Positions 14,301-22,880 of a DNA stretch of 64,000 nt are shown here, piece by piece. Where the stretch lies: positions 4,092,001-4,156,000 of the forward strand of contig NC_035794.1 in the NCBI RefSeq assembly GCF_001653235.2, written 5' to 3'. This DNA comes from Pochonia chlamydosporia 170. Taxonomy: Eukaryota; Ascomycota; Sordariomycetes; Hypocreales; Clavicipitaceae. Within the stretch, counting starts at the first letter, position 1. Each line of letters starts with the position of its first letter. Made by a program: the position numbers and the translations under genes. Below the pieces are notes generated by a model, which was given only the letters and a program-made list of their open reading frames with translations, was not told the origin of the DNA and did not search any database.

Positions 14301-14967
14301 ACTAGACTTCTGAACAATTAAACGATTTGCGTTTGCTTTCCCTACTACTCAACCGTACGCTGTCTTTATAGATTATCTCCTATTCCACATACCCTAGACC
14401 TCGATGGTACATAAAGTTTTGCCCGTCTTTGAAGCATCGGCCGACGTTGAAATTCAGTTGAACGGGCTGATAAAGGCAGAAATGTCTTCTGAGTCGTTTT
14501 GATAGGTGCAATCGGATTTGGTTCTGCTATTGTTGTCGACGTGGGTGGCTTTATGGAGTTGCTTGTGTGAGTTTGCAGATGGGACCAATTCAACCTCTAG
14601 GTCTAACAGGTGGGTACATGTATAGAGTATATGGTGAAAAGTCTTTGCCTTTATCCCGGTACACACTAACAAAGCTCGATATGCTTTAGCAAACAACGCG
14701 ATTTGCGATACCTTTCCCCCATGTTGTTCAACATTGAATACTCTCGACTCCCCACCGTAAATGGAAGGTCAGAGTCAAGTGCCAAATTTATGGCACATAC
14801 TGGTTTGGAAGAGCATAACAAGCTAGTGTTAAACCAATTCACATAAAGCTAACCTCTCATCATATTCTATGAGTTTATCGTCTCAGACCGTACCGTTCAA
14901 ACATTGCTGGGCGCAACAGAATCGATGGCAGTTTTGGTTTGGAAAACACTTCCACCAAAAACAAGAC
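8364..14967. other. gene-poor stretch of 6.6 kb
   Basis: I see no gene here that I can support. Open frames are all short (140 codons or fewer), overlap on opposite strands, and lack recognisable domains or splice-site patterns. The longest, 8457-8870 on minus (137 codons), has no family resemblance. I also see no terminal repeats, transposase remnants, tRNA or rRNA. Base composition is mixed and not extremely AT-rich, so strong repeat-induced point mutation is not obvious by eye. It could be a long regulatory interval, a very old transposon remnant, or hold a noncoding RNA. Confidence 0.5.
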
Positions 14968-15804
14968 TCAATCATCCCAAAAGTCCTTGCCGCCGTACTT
15001 ATTCCCCAGCATCGCCGTCCCTTTCACCTGAACGCCGTCATACTTGTGAGAGCCTCCCATCGCACCACCTTTCCAGTCACCACTGTACGCATCACCAGCA
15101 TGCGCTTTCCCATCAACCACAACATTCAAGTACTGATGACCAGTGAGAACTTCCTTTGCAGCGGATTCGAGCAGACTGTCCACACTCTTGGCTGAGTTCT
15201 CGACCAACGCTACGCTGTCCTTGCTCCCAAGTTCAGCAACTTCTTGCTGAGCCAGAGCAATTTGCGCCTTCGGTGCTGGGAATAGCCTCTCAATATTCTC
15301 AATTAGCGAGGTGATGTCGTCAATCAGGTTTCGAAGGTCCGCCTTGCGATAAATCGCCCATGTCGTAAGCTTCAAGAAACTGGCTCCTTTTTGGCGCTTT
15401 ACTGCCAGCTCTCTCATCTTCCTCTGCAACGCTACATTGGGAGGATCCATTTCGGTCAAAGAAATAGTTGAGAGATCGTCATCAGGTTTTGCAACCGACT
15501 TGTACTTTTTCGAGATTTCTTCAGTCTTGGCGAATAGGCCGATGATTTGCAGCAACGCATCCTTTGCTAGTTGTGTTTCCGCTGCTGTTGCGTTGGTCTT
15601 GCCCAGATTCGGATCGTGGTAAATATTCACAGACTCGCCCCAGCGTGTGAGACGCAGTCTCGCGCAACTCAGGGAAAGCAAATCAGTTTGGAAATCTCGC
15701 CCGAAATGGCGGCCAATCTGCACATATTCGAAACAGTCGACGCATGCCGTGAATGCGGCAGCAACTCCCACTGCACCGGACACAATGCCGAAAGGTTCTG
15801 CCAT
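14968..15804 (-). CDS. HET-S-like HeLo-domain protein with C-terminal amyloid-type repeats
   Basis: This intronless ORF of 278 aa begins MAEPFGIVSGAVGVAAAF, the short hydrophobic N-terminal helix of HeLo domains, followed by CVDCFEYVQIGRHFGRDF. In Podospora HET-S this helix inserts in membranes when the C-terminal amyloid segment templates it, killing the cell. Residues 1 to about 220 form the HeLo region. Residue 33 is His, the residue of the pore-forming HET-S allele rather than the Pro of HET-s. Asp23 is also kept. The tail carries two repeats, residues 228-244 and 257-275, sharing A-x-x-G-[DN]-x-Y, and ends in a HET-s-like YGGKDFWDD. A divergent NLR gene starts 757 bp away with the same motif. 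The predicted role is membrane-attacking effector in an amyloid-triggered incompatibility or immune response. Confidence 0.92.
   Translation of the reverse strand: MAEPFGIVSGAVGVAAAFTACVDCFEYVQIGRHFGRDFQTDLLSLSCARLRLTRWGESVNIYHDPNLGKTNATAAETQLAKDALLQIIGLFAKTEEISKKYKSVAKPDDDLSTISLTEMDPPNVALQRKMRELAVKRQKGASFLKLTTWAIYRKADLRNLIDDITSLIENIERLFPAPKAQIALAQQEVAELGSKDSVALVENSAKSVDSLLESAAKEVLTGHQYLNVVVDGKAHAGDAYSGDWKGGAMGGSHKYDGVQVKGTAMLGNKYGGKDFWDD
14980..15123 (-). repeat. two HET-s-related amyloid motif repeats in the HeLo protein tail
   Basis: Residues 228-240 (VVVDGKAHAGDAY) and 258-270 (VQVKGTAMLGNKY) align without gaps on Val, Gly, Ala, Gly, acidic/Asn and Tyr. The copies are 30 residues apart, linked by a Gly-rich loop. 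In HET-s two such pseudo-repeats stack into a beta-solenoid amyloid. The alignment is read directly; the fold is inferred. Confidence 0.8.
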
Positions 15805-16561
15805 CTGGAGAGATAATGTGAAGCTGAAGATGCGAGTCGTTGGATGCAGTGAATGAGAAAAAATTAGACTTGGATTGCACGTTTGTTATAGAGCACAACT
15901 GCACATAGTTCTTGCGCAACCTGTGGCTCAATTTACGGATTTAAGCATCGTCTTTCAGGCTTGAAGTTGCCAGGGTTCAGGTAGCGGAGAATAATGTTTT
16001 CTTTTCTTTGCTCAATTCGACTCTTGTCGCTCTAGGCGGCGTTCCATGAGTGTCCAGTCGTTAGCTTATCTGTAGCTGAGCACTCAATGCTTGTTTGAGC
16101 GGTGGTCACTCCGAACTATCGATTAGTTAGTTCCTCATGAAGGCTTCGGATTTGACGCAAGCCATGCAACCCCCTGCGCATTATGTCCGGCTGAAAAAGC
16201 AACTGTCTTCGTGAAGTGAGACGTGCATGATGCGGCTATCGCCTCATCTTAAACTCTGAGCCCGTATTTCCGGCTGATTGGAACTTTCTTTCAAGCGGCT
16301 TTCATGATAGGTCACTCATGACTTGCTCCTTTTGCTGCTTCTGCATGATGAGAGGCGGTGGTAACCACGTGTGCTAGGGGCACAGCTGAGGAATATTGAA
16401 CGCCACAGAAACAAATACTTGACCCAGCGGCATGAAGAATGCAACCCTAGCTTTGATGACTCGAATTGTAATGAACAAAAGCTCATTTAGACCCATGAAA
16501 CCCCTTGGTTCCGTGTCACCATGATGCGGTCTCGAAGGCCCTTGGATGTCATCACATCAAG
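15805..16561. promoter_or_regulatory. shared divergent promoter region of the HeLo and NLR genes
   Basis: This 757-bp interval separates the starts of two divergently transcribed genes. It holds no coding frame of note. A bidirectional promoter is inferred from layout; no specific operator was recognised. Confidence 0.55.
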
Positions 16562-19386
16562 ATGGCATCTCAGGAAGGCACTGACGATGGAACGAGCAGC
16601 ATTGTCGCGAAGAGCCTCACCACAAGTGCTAGCCATAACTACACGAATACTGTAATACAGGGATCAGCTCGCGCTCATCTTGGTGATCACTATGAAGTTC
16701 ACATCCATGGAGGTAAACACCAACAGTGCCAGACTGCCGAAGGAAGCTCACCTGTGTTTTTTAACTAGTGGTTGTCGGACACCAAGATCCTTCGCCCCCA
16801 GGCAAAAAGGAGCGACTACACCGACTGCCTGCTCTCATCAGTACCAATTTTGTTGGTAGACAGGAAGAGCTCAAGTCTATGAGACAGCATCTCACCTCAG
16901 AGAATTCTGGTCACCCACGGCGCAGTGTAATTTGTGGTGTCGGCGGAGCGGGAAAATCGCGACTTGCACATGCTTATTATGCCAAGTATGCTTCAGAATT
17001 CTCGGCGGCATTCTGGGTCAGTGGCAAAGATGTTACGTCAATGCGAAACGATTTTGTTGCTATTTCCCGCTATCTGAAGCTGCCAGAAGCTCCTCCATTG
17101 GATGCGACCGACGCCGAAAAACCGCAGTCGCAAATCGCTGCTGTGGAAGCCGTGGTACGGTGGTTCGAGGGTGGTGATGGCGACTGGCTTCTCATCATCG
17201 ACAATCTAGAGATGGAGGCGGAAGATTTGTTAGACTACTTGCCATCAGGAGAAAAGGGCCACGTTATCATCACGACACAGAATCGACAAGCTGCTAGCCT
17301 GGGACCGACGATAGACCTTGGTGAAATGAGTCAACAGGATGCTCTCCAGCTCTTCCTAAGCCACGCCAACTTGACCCAACCTACTGACCAAGAACTGGCC
17401 ATCTGTGAGGAAATCATATCGAAGCTCGGGAGGTTGGCTCTGGCGGTAGAGCACGCAGCAGCCTTTGTTCAACTCGACAAGATGCCCCAGCGCTATCTCC
17501 AACAACTGGAAGGGGAGCTGGGCAATGCGCTGGAACGATCGCCAAACTATACCAATCACAAATTGTCAGTAATGGCAACGTACAAAGTTACCTTTCAGGC
17601 TATATTTGAAACACATCGACAGGCAGCCTATTTGCTCACGTTTATCGGCGCACTAGATGGCGAATCTCTGCCAGAGCGCATTCTCAGAGCCCCAGCTGCT
17701 ATGCCAATGATCAAAGGCTGGTGTGTATACGATTCGAAAGATTGGAACTTTCTGGATGACTACTCAAAGGCCCTCGACATACTGCAGAGTTACTCCCTTG
17801 TGCATTTAAAATATCTTGAGGACGGGTCGACAGCTATCACAATGCATGCCCTTGTCCATAAATGTGTGCAGGCAAAGCGCAACCAGGAGTCGCAATGGAT
17901 ATACTTGTACAAAGCAGCCATGATTATTTTGATCGTGACAACCAAGGAGCCCTACCATGCGTCGACTTTTGCACAGGTCCGATATCTCCTGAAGACGGTG
18001 ACAGAACGGGCACAGCAACCGAGCACTGGCAAAGTCCCCGAGGATATCTGGCTTCTGCTTGGGCATCTCGTTTTCGCTCACAGGACGTCATGGCAAGCTG
18101 CGGGCAATGTGCAAGAGCTCAATGCCTATGCAGAGACGATAATGAACGCTTTAAAAAAGTCGGAGAGAGAACAAGATAGGCTCGCGATGGTTATATTATC
18201 GACAGTGTATGCCGCGACTGTGGCATATTGTAATAAGTCACAGACAGCTGAGGAGGCGAGCCTGGCGTTTCTCTATGGCGAAATGCTACCAGCTGTGTCA
18301 GAGACTCTACGAGCCGCTGACAAACTGATGGCCAAATCTAGTGAGGTCGTAACTCTTGACTTTCAGCCTTCTACCTTGGACGTTGTCTACAGACATACGG
18401 AACCGCCGCAGTATGTGTTGGTTTTGAGAGAGTTTATGAAGTCTGTTGCGAGGTTTTACATGGGGCGAGATCAACCGGAAATGGGCGCTCTCTACTACCA
18501 CATGAGCCAACTGCCACTCAAGAGTACCATTCTTTCAACAGTACGGGGAGTATTCTCGTCGCTGACAGCAATACTTCCCGCATTCGTCGCCGGACCCACG
18601 GCAGAAGACGAGCTCTGCCAGCTACAAAAGAAGGCGGCATATGGTAGAGCTGCCGGGGAGATTGACAGCACTGTCGAATTATTTCGCTTCATCATCTCCA
18701 AAGATAGAACAGGGCCCGAGGATCCGGTGTTTGATGTAACATTGTGCGATTACATCAAGCTACTCTGTAAACTTGGTCGTAGGGAAGAAGCCGCCGAGGC
18801 ACTGGACAAGTTCAAGTATCCCTCACCCGAGCAGTCAGAAGCTGACATAGCGATGGACTATAAAGACTACTACTTATGGATCCGGAAAGCATTCGTCATG
18901 GCTAAAGACCACCACGACACCCATCCCGAGGTCGAAAGACAACTCCAGGACACATATTCCGTGACAAAAGCAGTTTTTGGGACGAAATCACTCAACGCTA
19001 TGCACGCGGCTTTTCTTCTACATACATTTTACTCACAAAGCTGTTGCTATAACCACGCCATGGTGCAGAAGTACAGCGAGGACTGCAGACAGCTGTTTGC
19101 GCAGCTTTACGGTGGTAAAACCAAGCTGCAAAAGTCTGAGGGTTTGTACATGGCTAAAATACTCTTGAGTCAGGGGGCACTTGAAGAGGCGGTATTTTGT
19201 TTGGCATTGTTTGCTGAGTTGGCTGAGGGGGAATTGGGGCCGGATGATCCTATTACGGTGCCGGCTAGGCGTTTGACAGAGGTGGCGAAGAGGGAACGGG
19301 AGGAGGAGTTGGAGGAGGTGAGGAGTGGGAAGGTCAGCTTGCGATGGGGGTGCTGTAGTTTTACGCGGGATGTTTCACGATTATGA
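16562..19386 (+). CDS. NLR (STAND) receptor: amyloid-type motif, NB-ARC, TPR-like repeats
   Basis: This signal-transducing NTPase has 922 aa from exons 16562-16712 and 16769-19386. The first exon encodes a short leader with TVIQGSARAHLGDHY (residues 30-44), resembling the amyloid motif of the divergent HeLo gene. The NB-ARC core follows: NFVGRQEEL, Walker A GVGGAGKS (about residues 107-114), LLIIDNLE kinase-2 near 190, GHVIITTQNR, and a KLGRLALAVEHAA GLPL-like block. The C-terminal half is helical and TPR-like, for example LLCKLGRREEAAEALDKF and LLSQGALEEAVFCLALF. In the known system, ligand sensing oligomerises the NLR, its N-terminal segments nucleate amyloid, and this templates the HeLo effector. 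The start is the first in-frame ATG. The ligand is unknown. No break is seen. Confidence 0.92.
16652..16693 (+). other. N-terminal amyloid-type (HRAM-like) motif of the NLR
   Basis: The segment encodes V31-Y44. Aligned with the HeLo protein's second repeat, IQGSARAHLGDHY and VQVKGTAMLGNKY share Q, A, L, G, D/N and Y at the same spacing. It lies in a separate short exon, as expected for a signalling adaptor. Amyloid formation is inferred. Confidence 0.72.
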
Positions 19387-20242
19387 AGTTGGGATGTGAT
19401 GTGTGCTACGATGGAGCTGGAGGAGTGTTTGCATATCTGCAAATGAAGTGAGCTTTTAGGATTTAGATAGCGGTGAGGTATACCGACATGTATTGACGGC
19501 GTGTTGAAAGAGACTGCTTCGTGTTAGTCCTGTGGATATAACCTTGGTTGCCAACCCTGCTGATAACTTGACTTGAACAGGCGGTTTATTAATGTCCGAC
19601 TTTGGAACAGCAATTCTCTCAACAGCAGAGTGCATTGCTCCGAATATGGAAGCGTAAAATGGTAGTAATGCACTGTCGCTCAGAGTTGTCTGGATGGACC
19701 ATAGTGTCTTGCAACCGAGTCTCGAACATCTCCAACATACCAATATAAGCCATGACAAAAATACACATAAACCCGAATCCAAATCAGATATTTTCCTTTC
19801 CCCTTCTCTGTCTCATCTCTTTGTCACCCCACCACGATACGCATGAAATCCACCTTAACTCTCGGTCTTGTTTGCCCCGACGCCACAGCACAACTCTGTC
19901 ATGTCTTATTAAAGTTTCATCAGCTCAAGCTCAGCTCGCCCTATTCCATATCCAGGACAAGCTCACAACTAGCTGCATTAGCGCACTAGCGTTACCATCT
20001 CTAGCAGGCAACATGTGCTCCGATTCAAGAGCCGACGGGGTTCAACTGAAAATTGGCACACAAAGGCCCGCTTCATGTTTCTTGTCGGTCAATTCCATAC
20101 ATAAGGGCAGTTTGCGCCAAAACTCTTGGCTCCTTCCGCTGCCAAGATAAAAACAAGCTTTCAGGCGATCGCCTCGACGGTGCCAAGAGCAAGCGAGCGG
20201 CTACCCAACTCACCCGAGAAATCACGACGAAACGACCTCATC
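19387..20242. other. intergenic: NLR 3' end to LtrA-like gene
   Basis: This gap of 856 bp has short unrelated open frames on both strands. A frame in phase with the LtrA-like gene runs open from about 20126 but has no ATG before 20243, so the leader or an extra 5' exon may lie here. Confidence 0.5.
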
Positions 20243-21638
20243 ATGAACTGCAACGAGCTCCAAGAGGGCGCGAAACCTCAGCGGTACATCATCAAGCGAC
20301 CGAAGGCGCTGCAATGGTTCTACAATGGGCAGCTATACAAGGAGAGCGACGAAGAGAGACAGGCTGGGCGATTTGAACTGTTTCTGGATCTGTTGTGTAA
20401 GTGCTCTCGACTGAAGATTCCATTCAATGTCACCTTGCTCATACTCTGTCGCCGCAGATGTCGCGATTGTCGCCAACTTTAGCGATGACCTCGCCGAACA
20501 CCCGAATGGCGCGCATCTCGCCAAGTACATACTCATATTCGCGCCGGCATGGCACATCTGGGCGGACTTGCGCGAAATCATGAATTCCTACTACACGGAT
20601 GACTTGCCGCAGCGCGTCTTCATCCTCTGGGTCATGGCGCTGCTGGTGCTGTACGCGAACAACGCGAGGGCAGCAGATGTCGATATCGACGCCATGCGAA
20701 CAACGGCCGGTGCCTACGTCGTTGCTCGATTTTCGACAATGTGCGTGTTTCTCATCAGTTCGTTTGCGAGCTATCAGCACCGGGCGCAGGCTCGCCTCGT
20801 CTCGGGCTTCATGTTCATCGGCCTATTCATCACCATCCCCCTCTTCTTCGAGTCCATCAGCATCCGTGGCAAAGCTGCCGTCGTAGCCGTCATGATTGTC
20901 TACCAGGAATTCACATGGTCTCTCTCCCTCAGCCCGTGGATCAAGCGCCGCCTCAAGCTCAAGTACAGCACGGCCGTCGACATTGCCCACGAGGTCGACC
21001 GCATGGCGGCCTTCTTCATCATCATCCTCGGCGAGTTCATGTACAGCGTCATCGTGGGCGACCCAGCGGGCATTGGTCTCACGCAAGGCTACGCAAAGGC
21101 CGTGTGTACGCTCATCATCGCCTTCTGCATCAACTGGATCTATGTCAGCGGTGACGGCAGTCTACAGGCCACGCATCCAATTCGCCGCTCTGCCTGGACG
21201 GCGTTTGGCTTCTTCCTGCTTCATCTGCCGCTGTCGGCGTCGTTTCTCATCGGCGGACACATCTGCGCCATCAGCACCAGACTACATGAATTTGAGGATG
21301 GACAGCGCTGGCTGTTGGGAGGCGGACTTGGCGTCGGTTTGTTCTGTCTTTGGGTGTATGGCCAGCTTTATCGCACTGAGGACGAGGATTGTCTGGTTCT
21401 GCCGAAACAGGCACGCATAGGTATGCGTTTGGTGGTGGCTATTATTTTGATTGTGCTCCCCGAAACGCATGATCATTTGACGACGACGGAGTTTATGGTT
21501 ATTGTTATGGCGTTATTTGCGTTTTTGACGATTTGGGAGACAATTGGGGGTTTGATGAAGGGGGCGAGTTTCTTTGAGCCATGGACGGGACGAGATGCGC
21601 CTGAGGAGGAACACGATTCCAATGAGGCATTAACATAA
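20243..21638 (+). CDS. LtrA-family (low temperature requirement A-like) membrane protein
   Basis: This is a multi-pass membrane protein of 444 aa from exons 20243-20396 and 20458-21638. The motif split by the intron, FELFLDLLY then VAIVANFSDDL, is the family's hallmark. Many hydrophobic segments follow, including VFILWVMALLVLYAN, MCVFLISSFASYQ, FMFIGLFITIPLFF and AFFIIILGEFMYSVIVG, where the charged GEF sits inside a helix. The name comes from a Listeria gene linked to cold growth; biochemical function in fungi is not established. The N-terminus is uncertain: 20243 is the first in-frame ATG, but the frame is open upstream. The tail is hydrophilic and acidic. Family members are common in bacteria and ascomycetes. 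Confidence 0.82.
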
Positions 21639-21929
21639 TTTTTTTTATTCCTCTCTCTCAAAATACTGTACTGTTGGTGCAAGGGTTTTCCATGGCAGAG
21701 AATATCCCGGCTTCAGGTGTGACTCCTCAGGTCAGCTGCACGTCACCGGAACGAATGCGAGAATCATTGTCAGACACGGAGCAGTCCGGAACGCCACCAA
21801 ATACTTACCAAGATACAAGATACAAAATGTCCGACTGAGCACCATTTCTGACATGATGAATAATTTCAAGATACCCAATACTGTAACTACAATATTCAAT
21901 TTCATTAATTATTTTTATCACATCACTCA

Positions 21930-22761
21930 ATGGAGACATTAAAACAATTCACTCGGGCTGTTCCTCCAAAGACAGTCCTCACAGCAACGGCTGCTCTCAT
22001 CGCCGTCTCAGGCACAGCTTACAGCTTCACTATTTACAAGCGTCTCAGCCTCACAAATCGCTCTCTCATCACAACGACCGAGACTGTAACTGATTCGTTC
22101 CGCACGTCGGCTACTATTCGCAATTTTGTCAATCCGCGTGGCCATGTCGCGTGTGAAGACTCGCGATCAATAGCACTTTCCGCACCCGCTGGATCCAAGG
22201 TCCCGTCGGAGGAAGTTCTCTTGTCAAAGTTTGTGAATGGTTTCTTTGGCGGACGGGTGTTTTCACTCGAGCGAATTGGCCTGCAGCTTTTAAATAGGCA
22301 GATTGTTGCGCTCGATGGTATGCTTTCTTTGCGCTTTTTTTTGTGCTCAATGCATTTATTCTGAACGTTAACATTGTGTAGGCCTCGCACCAACTCCAGC
22401 ACCACAACATGTAAAACGCATCGCAGACCTGCCTTCATCACTGCCTTCAATGCATTCCATCATGTGGGGTGCGTTTCAAGTAACAGACCTCAATGTTGGC
22501 CAGGACGGATCCGGTAGCTTCATTGATTTCGTATACGGCTCCAACAGAGGCCAATTTGCTGGGTGTCATCGTTTCACCGTCCGCAAAGTGCGCAATGGTG
22601 CAGGCGACGACGAAAAGGTGTTGGTCAGCATGGAATGCATTACCTGTAATCCGACGGTGGATAAGCCCATCTGTGGCAAGTTTCTCTTTGGCTTTCACAA
22701 AGTCTATGCCATGATGTTGTTTAGAGATGCGGTAGGCGAAGTCAAGAGCCTGTTGGGTTGA
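21930..22761 (+). CDS. conserved-looking fungal protein with one N-terminal membrane segment
   Basis: I do not recognise the family. Exons 21930-22317 and 22382-22761 give 255 aa. An N-terminal hydrophobic helix (TVLTATAALIAVSGTAY, about residues 16-34) likely anchors it in a membrane. The soluble part after the intron is beta-rich: GSFIDFVYGS, CHRFTVRKV, KVLVSMECITCNP, then KFLFGFHKVYAMMLF. That pattern would fit a small alpha/beta lipid-binding or cyclase-like fold, but this is a guess. The GT-AG intron keeps frame and rebuilds a Gly codon. A nearby LtrA-like membrane gene is on the same strand 291 bp upstream. Confidence 0.75.
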
Positions 22762-22880
22762 CGGGCTGTCACGCTTGTAACCTATCTGTAAGATAACGGA
22801 AGGAAATGACTCATGACCCGGGGAAAAAAAATAAATACACTAGAATAATATTCTTCTCTACTATGGCTCTATCACTACAG

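Noticed and set aside
8364..14967. strongly RIP-mutated transposon
   Set aside because: By eye the stretch is not extremely AT-rich and shows no repeat ends or transposase remnants; a computed RIP index would be needed to revive the idea.
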